NCBI RefSeq assembly: GCF_014204945.1
Contig: NZ_JACHMN010000002.1
Location: forward strand, 620,001-684,000
Origin: Allocatelliglobosispora scoriae
GTDB taxonomy: Bacteria; Actinomycetota; Actinomycetes; Mycobacteriales; Micromonosporaceae
Reading direction: 5' to 3'
DNA: 64,000 nt
A program made the translations under genes and the position numbers. Position 1 is the stretch's first letter, and every line of letters starts with the position of its first letter. Under the pieces are notes generated by a model, which ran no database searches, was not told the origin of the DNA, and was given only the letters and a program-made list of their open reading frames with translations. Shown piece after piece: positions 43,809-51,566 of the stretch.

Positions 43809-44525
43809 ATGTTCCACAACGCGCATCGACTGCTGCTCGCCGCGCTCTCGGCCTGGTTGCTCGGGAGTGCGGCGAGCACCGTGCTCGTCCCCTACCACGT
43901 CTACATCTGGCTCTTCGCCGCCGTGATCATCATTCCCGGCGTGGTGGTGACCTGGCGCGAGCGCGGCCCGGTGGACCGGGCGGTCCCGCCGATCCTGGCG
44001 CTGACCGGGCTGGTCCCGGTGCTGCGCTGGTGGTCCGTGCCGTTGCTGGCGGTGGTCGGCGCCCTGTACACCTACCCCTGGCAGCCCTTCTCCCCCCGGC
44101 CGCTGACCTACCGCAAGGGGTGGATGGTCGCCGCGCTGCTCGCCGCGATCGTCTCCGGGATCATGACGATGTTCAACGGCGGCCTCGGCACGATGGTGCT
44201 GGCTCTCCAGGGCGACCGCGTGCACGGCCTGCTCAGCGGCACGACGGAGAACGGGGAGCTGCGCCGCAAGGGTGCGGACGTGGAGTGCCACTACGCCCGC
44301 GCCGACGGTACGGTGATCCCGGGCAGCGTGCCGCTCATCGTCGGGGCGGAGTGCGCGGCGGAGGTGGACCTGATCGCCGATCCGCGCGGGGTGTTCGACC
44401 CGGTGCCGGTCGCGGGCGTCGACGACTCGATCTCCGAGCAGGGAGTGCTCTTCGGCGGCACGGTGGTGCTGTGTCTGATAGCGGCTGTCCCCCGCCGCCG
44501 GGAGCTCACTCCGACCGGCGCGTGA
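43809..44525 (+). CDS. Multi-pass membrane protein of unknown function
   Basis: 238 residues, no family recognised. Hydrophobic segments near residues 8-27, 31-50, 62-78, 80-95 and 105-123, with a last one at 210-228, predict about six membrane helices. Between helices five and six is an extracytoplasmic or cytoplasmic domain of about 80 residues with paired cysteines (VECHYARADG and VGAECAAEVD). It lies 42 bases after the permease gene on the same strand and may be co-transcribed. It is convergent (12-base gap) with the small hypothetical gene. No function can be assigned. Confidence 0.65.
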   Translation: MFHNAHRLLLAALSAWLLGSAASTVLVPYHVYIWLFAAVIIIPGVVVTWRERGPVDRAVPPILALTGLVPVLRWWSVPLLAVVGALYTYPWQPFSPRPLTYRKGWMVAALLAAIVSGIMTMFNGGLGTMVLALQGDRVHGLLSGTTENGELRRKGADVECHYARADGTVIPGSVPLIVGAECAAEVDLIADPRGVFDPVPVAGVDDSISEQGVLFGGTVVLCLIAAVPRRRELTPTGA

Positions 44526-44537
44526 CGGCCTCGCCCG

Positions 44538-44834
44538 TCAGATTCCCTCGCCCCACGACAGCGAGCCCAGGCCCGGGCCGCTGTGGAAGCCGGGGTGCCG
44601 GTGGACGTCGGTGCAGAGCTCGCCCTCCGGCCCCTCCTGTCCGCAGAAGGTCGGCTCGGTCCGGTGCCAGACCTCCGCCGGGGACAGTCGGGTGTCCAGC
44701 AGCGAGACCTCCGGCCGGAGCAGGCAGAGCGCTTCGGCGTACATCACTGCGCGATCGCGGGCCTCGGTCACGTCCCGGGCTTCGAAGGTGATGTGGACGG
44801 TGTATCCGCGGCAGAGGTCATCGTCGCTCGGCAC
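44538..44834 (-). CDS. Small hypothetical protein divergent from the XRE regulator
   Basis: About 98 residues if started at the GTG at 44834, which has GGAG five bases upstream; the open frame runs further to an ATG at 44903 with no ribosome-binding site. The N-terminal half looks like a beta-alpha unit (YTVHITFEARDVTEARDRAVMYAEAL). The C-terminal half is His/Gly-rich with two cysteines (FCGQEG and ELCTDVHRHPGFHSGPG), which could bind a metal. No family is recognised. Its divergence from a DUF5753-type XRE gene is a common actinobacterial arrangement in which the regulator controls the small gene. Confidence 0.55.
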   Translation of the reverse strand: MPSDDDLCRGYTVHITFEARDVTEARDRAVMYAEALCLLRPEVSLLDTRLSPAEVWHRTEPTFCGQEGPEGELCTDVHRHPGFHSGPGLGSLSWGEGI

Positions 44835-44999
44835 TTCCGCTCCCCGGGTATGGCTGAGTCTTCCCAGCGTGAGGCCCCATGTCCCCGTTCCGGCGATAGA
44901 CACACGGACATGTACTCATCCTGATTGGTCGGGTACCATTTGGCAATATTCCATTCAGCAATTGACGCTTAGGTGCATGACCGATCTGGAGGCGGGCAC

Positions 45000-45854
45000 G
45001 TGGCGAGCGCCAACAGTCCCACGGTTCGCAAGCGCCGCCTGTGCAGCGAGCTCCGCCGACTCCGTGAGGCGGCGCGGCTCACCTGTGACGAGGTGGGCCA
45101 GCAGATCGGGTGCACGGGTTCGCGGATCAGCCGCATCGAGAGCGGGCGGCTGGGCATTCGGCCGGGCGACGTCCGGGAGCTGCTGGATGTCTACGGGGTG
45201 ACCGGAGCGGAGGCGGACGCCCTGGTCCTGCTGGCTCGCGAGGCGAGGCAGCGCGGCTGGTGGCAGGCGTACAACGATGTGATGAGCCACGCCTTCAAGA
45301 CGTTCGTCGGATTGGAGACCGAAGCCTCGGCCATCCTCAGCTACGAGAGCCACTACGTTCCCGGCCTGCTGCAGACGCCGGACTACGCACGCGAGCTCTT
45401 CCTCGCCGTGCGCCCCAGTTATGAGGCGGGGAAGGTGGAGCGCCATACGGCGCTGCGGATGGCCCGCCAGAGCGTGCTCACCAGTGACAGCCCGCCGGAC
45501 TTCTGGGTCGTCATGGACGAGGCGGTGCTGCGCCGCACGGTCGGTGGACCGGACATCATGAGGGCTCAACTCGAACGGCTGACAGCCGCCGGCGAGATGC
45601 CCAACGTGACACTCCAGGTCATGCCGTTCACCTCCGGTGCCCACGGCGGAATGGGCAGTGGTTTCATGGTCTTCGAGTTCCCGGACGAGATCGATTCACG
45701 TGTTGTCTACGCCGAAAACATCGCCGGTGCCACGTTCCTTGAAGAGCCTTCGGAGATCACACGGTGTACTGTGGCGTTCAATCACCTACGCAGTGCCGCC
45801 CTGCCGGACGTGCAGTCCCTGGCGCTGATCTCGCAGGTGGCGAAGAGTCTGTAG
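45000..45854 (+). CDS. XRE-family regulator with DUF5753 ligand domain
   Basis: 284 residues. Residues 8-68 are an XRE helix-turn-helix (RRLREAARLTCDEVGQQIGCTGSRISRIESGRLGI). The remainder is DUF5753: GLETEASAILSYESHYVPGLLQTPDYARELF, FWVVMDEAVLRRTVGG, LQVMPFTSGAHGGMGSGFMVFEFPD, VVYAENIAG. In actinomycetes these proteins form a regulatory pair with a small DUF397 protein, which follows 22 bases downstream; related WhiJ-type systems affect development or secondary metabolism. I chose the GTG at 45000 because GGAGG lies seven bases upstream; a further in-frame codon at 44973 lacks such a site. Confidence 0.92.
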   Translation: MASANSPTVRKRRLCSELRRLREAARLTCDEVGQQIGCTGSRISRIESGRLGIRPGDVRELLDVYGVTGAEADALVLLAREARQRGWWQAYNDVMSHAFKTFVGLETEASAILSYESHYVPGLLQTPDYARELFLAVRPSYEAGKVERHTALRMARQSVLTSDSPPDFWVVMDEAVLRRTVGGPDIMRAQLERLTAAGEMPNVTLQVMPFTSGAHGGMGSGFMVFEFPDEIDSRVVYAENIAGATFLEEPSEITRCTVAFNHLRSAALPDVQSLALISQVAKSL

Positions 45855-45876
45855 GCCCAGGTCAGGAAGGCCCGCC

Positions 45877-46083
45877 GTGCGTGAACTCCCCAATGTGGAA
45901 TGGCGCAAGAGCACCCGCAGCGACGGCCAGAACGCGTGCGTTGAAGTCGCCCTGGCGGGTGACACCGTCGGCGTACGAGACTCCAAGCAACCGGACGGCG
46001 CTGCGCTGGCATTCACGGCGGCGGCCTGGTCGGACTTCGTCGCCGGAGTGAAGGGCGACGAGTTCCGCCGACCACGCGTTTAG
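45877..46083 (+). CDS. DUF397 small partner protein
   Basis: 68-residue DUF397 protein, recognisable by VEWRKSTRSDGQNACVEVA, VGVRDSKQPDGAALAFTAAAWSDFVAGVKGDEF. DUF397 proteins are encoded next to DUF5753-type XRE regulators and antagonise or modulate them. The GTG start follows AGGAAGG. It is co-directional with, and 22 bases after, the XRE gene, consistent with one operon. Confidence 0.92.
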   Translation: MRELPNVEWRKSTRSDGQNACVEVALAGDTVGVRDSKQPDGAALAFTAAAWSDFVAGVKGDEFRRPRV

Positions 46084-46441
46084 CGGTCGCCGGCCTGGTC
46101 TCAGCAATCCCCCGTCGCCGCGAGGCCGGCCTGAACAACGGGGCTTCGAGGGCATCGGCGCGAGCCCGCTGGCGGCTCCGTGCGGCCGAGAGGTCAGCTT
46201 CTCCGTGTGGGCCAGCTGGCAGCACTGGCGGCCGACAGGGCAGCAACGTCAATGCCGAGGTGGCTTCGGCGGCGCACGCGGTGCAGACCGCTCTGATGTG
46301 GTTCGACCTGTCGACCCGGCGCCGACGTGAGCCGGGGGTGCGTCGGCAACACGACCGAGTGGCGTGTTGCCGACGCACCGGACCATGCGGAGTCGACGAG
46401 CCCTCACCTGGCCGTTCAGCCGGCGAGGGCCGCCCCGGCTG
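46084..46441. other. 358-bp convergent intergenic region with a strong hairpin at 46337-46379
   Basis: No credible gene is seen between the DUF397 gene and the discoidin/beta-helix gene. A perfect 16-bp inverted repeat (46337-46352 and 46364-46379, GTGCGTCGGCAACAC core) with an 11-base loop, extendable by one G-C pair, is a probable bidirectional terminator. A weaker 7-bp hairpin lies next to the stop of the minus-strand gene. Confidence 0.6.
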
Positions 46442-48619
46442 CTAAGGGAAGCTGACGATGTTGACCGGCTTGACGGTGGTCCCGGTGGACGCACCGGTGT
46501 TGTTGATGACGTGCTCGATCGATCCCTTGCCGAACGAGATCGTCAGGATGCTGTGGAACTTGACGTTCGGGTTGACCGGCGCTTCGAAGCCTCGTTCGGC
46601 CACGATGCTCGGGTCCGCGGTGAACACGCAGTAGCTGCCCAGGCCCCATGCCTCATGCGAGGTGACCGAATCCGCCACCTTGTACGCGGCGTACCCGCGG
46701 GCGTCGCTGCGCCAGGCGGACTGGCTCGGCGGGTCGTAGGGCATCTCGTTCTGGAAGAAGATCGTGCGGCCGCCCTGCCCGTTCCAGATGACCTGGTACT
46801 TGTTGAAGTGCTCCACGAACAGGCCGTAGGCGGAGACGTTGGCGCCGTTGACGATCAGACCGGTGTCGGACGGGTTGACGGTCCACCCGACGCCGGTGCC
46901 GTGGTCCGCGCGCCATGCCCAGATGTGATCGATGATGGTGTTGGCGCTGTTGACGATCATCGCCGTGGTGGCCTTGCCCGGTCCGGCTCCGCCGATGCGC
47001 AGGAACACGTCCTGCACGGTGGTCGGGTTGGCGGCGTGGCTCGCGGCCGCGCCGGTCGGCCCGACCTGCAGCAGGTACGGCGAGTTGACCGGGCCCGCGT
47101 CGAGCAGCATCCCGGCGAGCTTGACCCCGTCGACGTCGGCCACCGTGATCGCGGCGTTGCCGTTGTCCGGGATGAGGGTCGGGTAGCCGATGCCCAGCAC
47201 CACGGTGTTGGGCCGAGTCACGTTCAGCGCCTGGCTCAGGTGGTAGATGCCCGGGGTGAACAGCAGGTCCAACCCGCAGGCCAGGGCGTTGTTGAGGGTG
47301 GCGGCCGAATCCGACGGCCGGGCGACGTAGAACTGGGTCAGCGGCAGCGACGTGCCCGGGGTGGACCCGCCGGACCAGGTGGTGCCGGCGGCGTTGGTGC
47401 GCAGATTGGGCACGAACACGTTGTAGTTGGCACCGTTGAGGTAGAGGTAGGGCTTCTCCCGGATGACCGGGGTGGTCGGCAGGGTGGTGTAGGTCGGCGA
47501 CGGGAAGCTGTTGGCCGGGGCGCCGGTGACGCCGGAGAAGACCATGTTCCACACGGCGTTGCCCCAGCTGCCGATCTGGCTGTCGCGGGTGTACCACTGC
47601 TGCTGCGAGTACGGCCCGACCTTGCCGTCGATCTTGCTGTCGGCGATGTAGCCGCCGCTGGCCCAGCCGTAGCCGTTGGGGGCGAGGTTGAGACCGCCGC
47701 GGATGTGCACCCGGCGCATCGGCGCCGCCTGCGACACCGCCCACCGGTTGTCGGTGTGGCTCGGCACGATCGACAGGTTCTCGATCGACCGCCAGAAGTT
47801 CTGCGTGGCGTTGCCGCCGAACCAGCCGGCGTCGACGGTCACGTCGCCGTTGATGGTGACGTCGTCGGGATTGCGGCCCAGCCCCATCACGGAGGTGTAG
47901 AAGCCGGTGTTGGCGTTGATGCCGCTGTAGGTGCCCGGCTTGAAGGCCACCGCGTACCGGTAGGTGCCGAACTGGGCGCTCTCGGTCTCGGCGAAGATCG
48001 CGTCGAGCCGGCTCTGGATCGACGAGCTGGACATCGACGGGTCGAACACGACCACGTTGGGTCCGAGGTCCTGCGCCGCCGGCGGGGGCGTCTGGCAACC
48101 GCCGCCGCCTCCGTCGCCGCGGTAGACGCTCAGCTCCTTGATCGAGTACCCGTAGCCGTTGGCCCGCTGCGTGCCGTAGACGCGCAGGTAGCGGCCGGTG
48201 CCGGTGGCGTTGATCGTCTGCACGCCGCCCGTGCTGGTGGTGGTGGAGTAGATCGAGGTCCAGGTCGCGCCGTCGTCGGACAGCTCGAGCCGGAACGCCT
48301 TGGCGTACGACGTCTGCCAGTTGATGACCACCTGGCAGACCGGGGTGCCGGCGCCGAGGTCGATCTGGATCCACTGCGGATCGCTGAACTGGCTCGACCA
48401 CCGGGTGCCGGCGTCGCCGTCGACGGCCTTGCCCGGCAGGTAGCTGTTGCCCTGGACCGAGGAGGCCGTCGCGGGCTTGTTCAGGGCGATGTTGGCCGCG
48501 GTGTCGCAGCCGGCGGCGAGGGCGGCGGGGGCATTGGCGGTGACCACCACGGCGGTGGCGGCCAGCGCCAGGGCGGAGAGGGCGACCGTGAGCCGCCGAC
48601 TTCTGAGCAGGACACGCAT
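46442..48619 (-). CDS. Secreted discoidin / right-handed beta-helix protein (GH55-like or adhesin-type)
   Basis: 725 residues. Signal peptide about 1-36. Residues about 38-168 are an F5/8-type discoidin domain (NIALNKPATASSVQGNSY, VDGDAGTRWSSQFSDPQWIQIDLG, RYLRVYGTQRANGYGYSIKELSVY). After a Gly/Cys/Pro linker, residues about 190-725 form a long parallel beta-helix of the pectate-lyase-3/GH55-like type: FDPSMSSSSIQSRLDAIF, YAVAFKPGTYSGINANTGFYTSVMGLG, MRRVHIRGGLNL, LLFTPGIYHLSQALNVTRPNTVVLGIGYPTL, ANTIIDHIWAWRADHGTGVGW. GH55 members are exo-beta-1,3-glucanases, so fungal glucan is a candidate substrate; catalytic residues were not identified. Start ATG with GGGAG. An array of TTGCCA half-sites lies 136-181 bases upstream. 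Confidence 0.8.
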   Translation of the reverse strand: MRVLLRSRRLTVALSALALAATAVVVTANAPAALAAGCDTAANIALNKPATASSVQGNSYLPGKAVDGDAGTRWSSQFSDPQWIQIDLGAGTPVCQVVINWQTSYAKAFRLELSDDGATWTSIYSTTTSTGGVQTINATGTGRYLRVYGTQRANGYGYSIKELSVYRGDGGGGGCQTPPPAAQDLGPNVVVFDPSMSSSSIQSRLDAIFAETESAQFGTYRYAVAFKPGTYSGINANTGFYTSVMGLGRNPDDVTINGDVTVDAGWFGGNATQNFWRSIENLSIVPSHTDNRWAVSQAAPMRRVHIRGGLNLAPNGYGWASGGYIADSKIDGKVGPYSQQQWYTRDSQIGSWGNAVWNMVFSGVTGAPANSFPSPTYTTLPTTPVIREKPYLYLNGANYNVFVPNLRTNAAGTTWSGGSTPGTSLPLTQFYVARPSDSAATLNNALACGLDLLFTPGIYHLSQALNVTRPNTVVLGIGYPTLIPDNGNAAITVADVDGVKLAGMLLDAGPVNSPYLLQVGPTGAAASHAANPTTVQDVFLRIGGAGPGKATTAMIVNSANTIIDHIWAWRADHGTGVGWTVNPSDTGLIVNGANVSAYGLFVEHFNKYQVIWNGQGGRTIFFQNEMPYDPPSQSAWRSDARGYAAYKVADSVTSHEAWGLGSYCVFTADPSIVAERGFEAPVNPNVKFHSILTISFGKGSIEHVINNTGASTGTTVKPVNIVSFP

Positions 48620-48754
48620 TAGGTTCTCCCGATGCAGGGACGGACATCACCGAGGGCGACGGCGATGCGGGGAACGGAGGCGGCGCCCGGGCCCAGGCGC
48701 CGCCACTAAGGCCGCATGCGGTGTGTCGGGAAATCTAGGACCGGCATCGATGCA

Positions 48755-48800
48755 TGGCAATCGTTTGCCAAAATTTGCCAGTCAGTTGGCAAATTTGCCA
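48755..48800. promoter_or_regulatory. Helically phased TTGCCA/TGGCAA half-site array
   Basis: TTGCCA occurs at 48765, 48775 and 48795, spaced 10 and 20 bases. Inverted TGGCAA occurs at 48755 and 48787. The last pair forms a perfect 14-bp palindrome TGGCAAATTTGCCA (48787-48800). The array lies upstream of the discoidin/beta-helix gene. The same motif recurs upstream of the DUF1996 gene at 49755-49769. This looks like a multi-dimer operator for a regulator not encoded in the window. Confidence 0.6.
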
Positions 48801-48804
48801 GCTA

Positions 48805-49674
48805 CTACGGCTTGTGGGGATCGATGCCGTAGCCGTTGCACTGGCGCCCGCCGTTGATGCAGTGGCCCACCAGGTAGACCTGGCGTGCGTTGTTCCACCC
48901 GTTCATGAAGTCGTAGTGGAACGAGTAGCTGGCGCCCGAGGAGTAGGACAGCCCGCCGGTGACTCCGCCGGGCAGCGGGTACGGGATCTTCACCTGCAGC
49001 TGGGGCAGCGGGACCGGGTGCGATGCCGGGCACACGCCGTTGACCGGCCAGGTCATGTGGGACTTGTGGTCGGCGGGGTCCAGGTCGACGCCGTTCCAGC
49101 AGCTCGGCGCCTTCATGCGGATGACCAGCGAGGAACCGCTCGGGCACGACGCGGGGATCTCCTTGCCCTTGTAGCCGGGGCACTGCCAGTCACCGGTGAA
49201 GTGCGCCGCGTCCGGCGTACGCACATCCCCGACGACGAGCCGGAAGCCCGGCGGGAAGGGCCGCACCGTGCGGTAGTCCTTCACGTCGGACTTGTAGTAG
49301 ACCGTCGGCTTGTCCGGCAGCCGCACCACGCCGTTCTGCAGCAGCGTCGGGAACCAGTAGCCCGACGCGTCGAGGGTGTCCTCGCAGGACGTCGCCCCGC
49401 CGACCAGCGACTGCGGCGTGGAGTTCGCGTTCGTCGCCGGGTTGCCGACGAACGTGTGGTTGTGCGAGGCGCCGACCAGGCCCGGGAAGACGATCGGGTC
49501 GTCGTTGAGCCGATGGGTGACGGTGCAGTTCGCGTGCATTTCCTGGTAGGGTGCGAACGGCGGATCGTCGGCGGCGCCGGCTGGCTGCTGACCGGTCAGG
49601 GTCAGCACGAGGGTTGCCACAGCCATCGCTGCAGCATAGGAACGGAATCTGGGCAGGGTGGATCGAATGCTCAT
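48805..49674 (-). CDS. Secreted DUF1996 protein
   Basis: 289 residues. Signal peptide about 1-34 (ending AGAAD). The body is DUF1996: CTVTHRLNDDPIVFPGLVGASHNHTFVGNP carries the family's D-P-I-V-x-P-G and H-x-H-x-F motifs, followed by SYWFPTLL-type GYWFPTLLQNG, YYKSDVKDYRTVRPFPPGFRLVVGD, CPSGSSLVIRMKAPSCWNGVDLDPADHKSHMTWP and several cysteines in the C-terminal third. The domain is widespread in fungi and actinomycetes with no established function; a polysaccharide-related or metal-binding role is a guess. The ATG at 49674 has AAGGAGG four bases upstream, so the longer frame to 49740 is rejected. Confidence 0.87.
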   Translation of the reverse strand: MSIRSTLPRFRSYAAAMAVATLVLTLTGQQPAGAADDPPFAPYQEMHANCTVTHRLNDDPIVFPGLVGASHNHTFVGNPATNANSTPQSLVGGATSCEDTLDASGYWFPTLLQNGVVRLPDKPTVYYKSDVKDYRTVRPFPPGFRLVVGDVRTPDAAHFTGDWQCPGYKGKEIPASCPSGSSLVIRMKAPSCWNGVDLDPADHKSHMTWPVNGVCPASHPVPLPQLQVKIPYPLPGGVTGGLSYSSGASYSFHYDFMNGWNNARQVYLVGHCINGGRQCNGYGIDPHKP

Positions 49675-49754
49675 GACGCCTCCTTGGCGAATGATTGAGC
49701 ACCGACAATGTGTGAAATCGGACTGTAGCAACGCAGACATGTGCTGTTAACCGA

Positions 49755-49769
49755 TTGCCAAAAATTGCC
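49755..49769. promoter_or_regulatory. TTGCCAAAAATTGCC site upstream of the DUF1996 gene
   Basis: Two TTGCC half-sites 10 bases apart, 81-95 bases upstream of the DUF1996 start. The arrangement matches TTGCCAAAATTTGCCA in the array at 48755-48800, so both secreted-protein genes probably answer to one regulator. Confidence 0.55.
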
Positions 49770-50246
49770 GCGCGTGGATCTTTTCGATCAAGAGTGTGCC
49801 GGCCAGCCCCAGGTGATCAAGGTCGCGGACCTCATCGTCCGTCGGCCAGGCCTCAGGACACAGCGGAGCGACGGCTGCGGCGATGGAATTCGAACGCCTG
49901 TCTTCCGTGGGGTCGTGTCGCCGTGTTCTCCTATTCCCCACTCCATATGAATAGGCTGAGAAGGGGAAGGGAAAAGCGCCCCCAGCAGAAATCTGGATTG
50001 CTGTCGGCTCTGCCCGCACCATTCGCTCACATGGCTCGCCCGAACCGGATCACATAGCAGGTCCCACCCCTCGCCGATGGTCACGATTCAACCTCTGACC
50101 TGGAGTACCCGACCCAGCGCCGCCCACCGGACGCGACCGTCCGGGCGCCGTTCCCCAAGCATCCCGACGAGCTTGTCCGCGATGTTTCGTGAAGCTGTCA
50201 TACCCAGGTGCTCTCATGTATCGACAAGCGAGTCGCGGGAGGCGCT
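49770..50246. other. Intergenic region with no recognisable gene
   Basis: About 480 bp, less GC-rich in its first half, between the DUF1996 promoter and the nucleotidyltransferase-like gene. Frames on both strands lack ribosome-binding sites and recognisable protein motifs. A TTCGAAC near 49889 recalls a tRNA T-loop but no stems pair around it. The GGGAGG at 50237-50242 belongs to the next gene. Confidence 0.4.
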
Positions 50247-50936
50247 GTGGATGGGGTATCGGTGCGTTGCGAGCGGCACGACGACGACCGGGTGAGCGAG
50301 TTCCGCATCGTCGATGCATCCGGGGAACTGGTGCCTGCCGTGCTTCAGGCGGGCTTCGTGGAACACGATGGCCATTGGGCCAAGGCCTTTCCCGCCGACA
50401 CTCCGCACCTGGACCGAGCCTGGGACAACTTCCAGCGGCTCCTCGAACCCTGGCTGCGCCAGGCTGCCGGGCTGGCCCCGGTTCCGTGGCAGTCTGCCCT
50501 GACCGTCGTCTGCCAGCGCCTGAACGATGCGGACGTGGACTGGTGGCTGACCGGCAGCGCCGCGCTCGCCGTGCGGGGCATCCCGATCCAGCCGCATGAC
50601 CTGGACCTCGTCGTATCCGACGCGCATGCGCTCCTGGTCGGCGAGTTGCTGCTCGACGGCCTGGTGGAGCCGGTGGCACCGGCGAACTGGTTCTGCGCCT
50701 GGTGGGGGCGGGCCGTTCTGGGCGCCCGGGTGGAGTGGGTCGGCGGCGTCGGTCCCACCGCCGACGAACCGCAGCCGACCGACTTCGGCCTGGTCGCCGC
50801 CGCACGCCTGGAGCGGGTCGGGTGGCAGGGGTGGGAGCTGCGCGTGCCGCCGCTGTCGCTGCAACGGGCGACCAGCCGACGTCGTGGGCTCGAGGATCGT
50901 GTCCGGCTCATCGACGACCACTCCGCCGCCGGGTGA
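50247..50936 (+). CDS. Nucleotidyltransferase-fold protein
   Basis: 229 residues. From about residue 80 a polymerase-beta-like nucleotidyltransferase core is visible: LTVVCQRLNDADVDWWLTGSAALAVRGIPIQPHDLDLVVSDAH. This has the G-S near the start and the acidic pair (HDLDLVV) expected for metal binding, then VEWVGGVGPTAD and ERVGWQGWELRVPPLSLQ. This resembles the AbiEii/MNT-like class, including streptomycin adenylyltransferase relatives and toxin-type NTases. The N-terminal 75 residues are not recognised. Start GTG with GGGAGG four bases upstream. No obvious antitoxin partner is adjacent, so a resistance or tRNA-modifying role cannot be chosen. Confidence 0.72.
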   Translation: MDGVSVRCERHDDDRVSEFRIVDASGELVPAVLQAGFVEHDGHWAKAFPADTPHLDRAWDNFQRLLEPWLRQAAGLAPVPWQSALTVVCQRLNDADVDWWLTGSAALAVRGIPIQPHDLDLVVSDAHALLVGELLLDGLVEPVAPANWFCAWWGRAVLGARVEWVGGVGPTADEPQPTDFGLVAAARLERVGWQGWELRVPPLSLQRATSRRRGLEDRVRLIDDHSAAG

Positions 50937-51059
50937 ACACCGGTCGGCCCGACGCGCCACGCCCTGAAGTTTTTCCGGCGGAGGGTGTCGGATCTGCCGG
51001 ACGCCGTTCGTAGCGTAGGTGGAGGCGGACGCCGGGTCCGGCCGAGCAGAGGAGCAAAC

Positions 51060-51410
51060 ATGCCCGAGTACCTCATCTACTTCAACCAGCAGTGGGTGGG
51101 TGACCACAGCGAGGAGTGGTTCCGCGGGCGCGGACCACTCGCCAGGGCGGTCGTTGACGAGATCAAGGCCGCCGGGGCGTACGTCTTCGCCGGAGGCCTG
51201 GAGGAGGAGGACGGCCCGGTCTTCAACGCCGACGCCACGAGCGGCGCGCTGCTGTTCACCGATGGTCCCTACATCGAGAGCAAGGAGTTCCTGGGTGGGC
51301 TGACCATCGTGGACGTGGCCGACGAGGAGACGGCCCGGATGTGGGCCGGCAAGATCGCGGAAGCGTGCGGCTGGCCCCAGGAGGTCCGACGGTTCAAGCC
51401 GCGGCTTTAA
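51060..51410 (+). CDS. YCII-domain protein
   Basis: 116-residue YCII-related ferredoxin-like protein: MPEYLIYFNQQWV, IKAAGAYVFAGGLEEE, LLFTDGPYIESKEFLGGLTIVDVADEETARMWAGKIAEACGWPQEVRRF. The TDGPYxESKEFLGG stretch is the hallmark of the YCII/PhnB-adjacent family that often accompanies ECF sigma factors, although none is present here. The fold is dimeric and its biochemical role is mostly unknown. The ATG at 51060 follows GAGGAG. Same strand as both neighbours but separated by over 120 bases on each side. Confidence 0.9.
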   Translation: MPEYLIYFNQQWVGDHSEEWFRGRGPLARAVVDEIKAAGAYVFAGGLEEEDGPVFNADATSGALLFTDGPYIESKEFLGGLTIVDVADEETARMWAGKIAEACGWPQEVRRFKPRL

Positions 51411-51566
51411 GACGCTCTGACCGGAGCGGGCACGTTCGGCCTGGCCGCGGACCCAGGGGTTCGCGACCAGGCCTGATATGAACTGTTCGCGGATGGATAC
51501 GCCGTTAACGTGCGATATGCACCTAAGATCATCGCGGTGGGAACGTCCCGAGGCAAGAGGCGACAC

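Noticed and set aside
44935-44950. TTTGGCAATATT near the XRE start as another TTGCCA-type operator
   Set aside because: Only one imperfect half-site with no phased partner.
49880-49900. tRNA-like TTCGAAC T-loop motif
   Set aside because: The flanking bases cannot form the T stem or acceptor stem on either strand, so no tRNA is supported.
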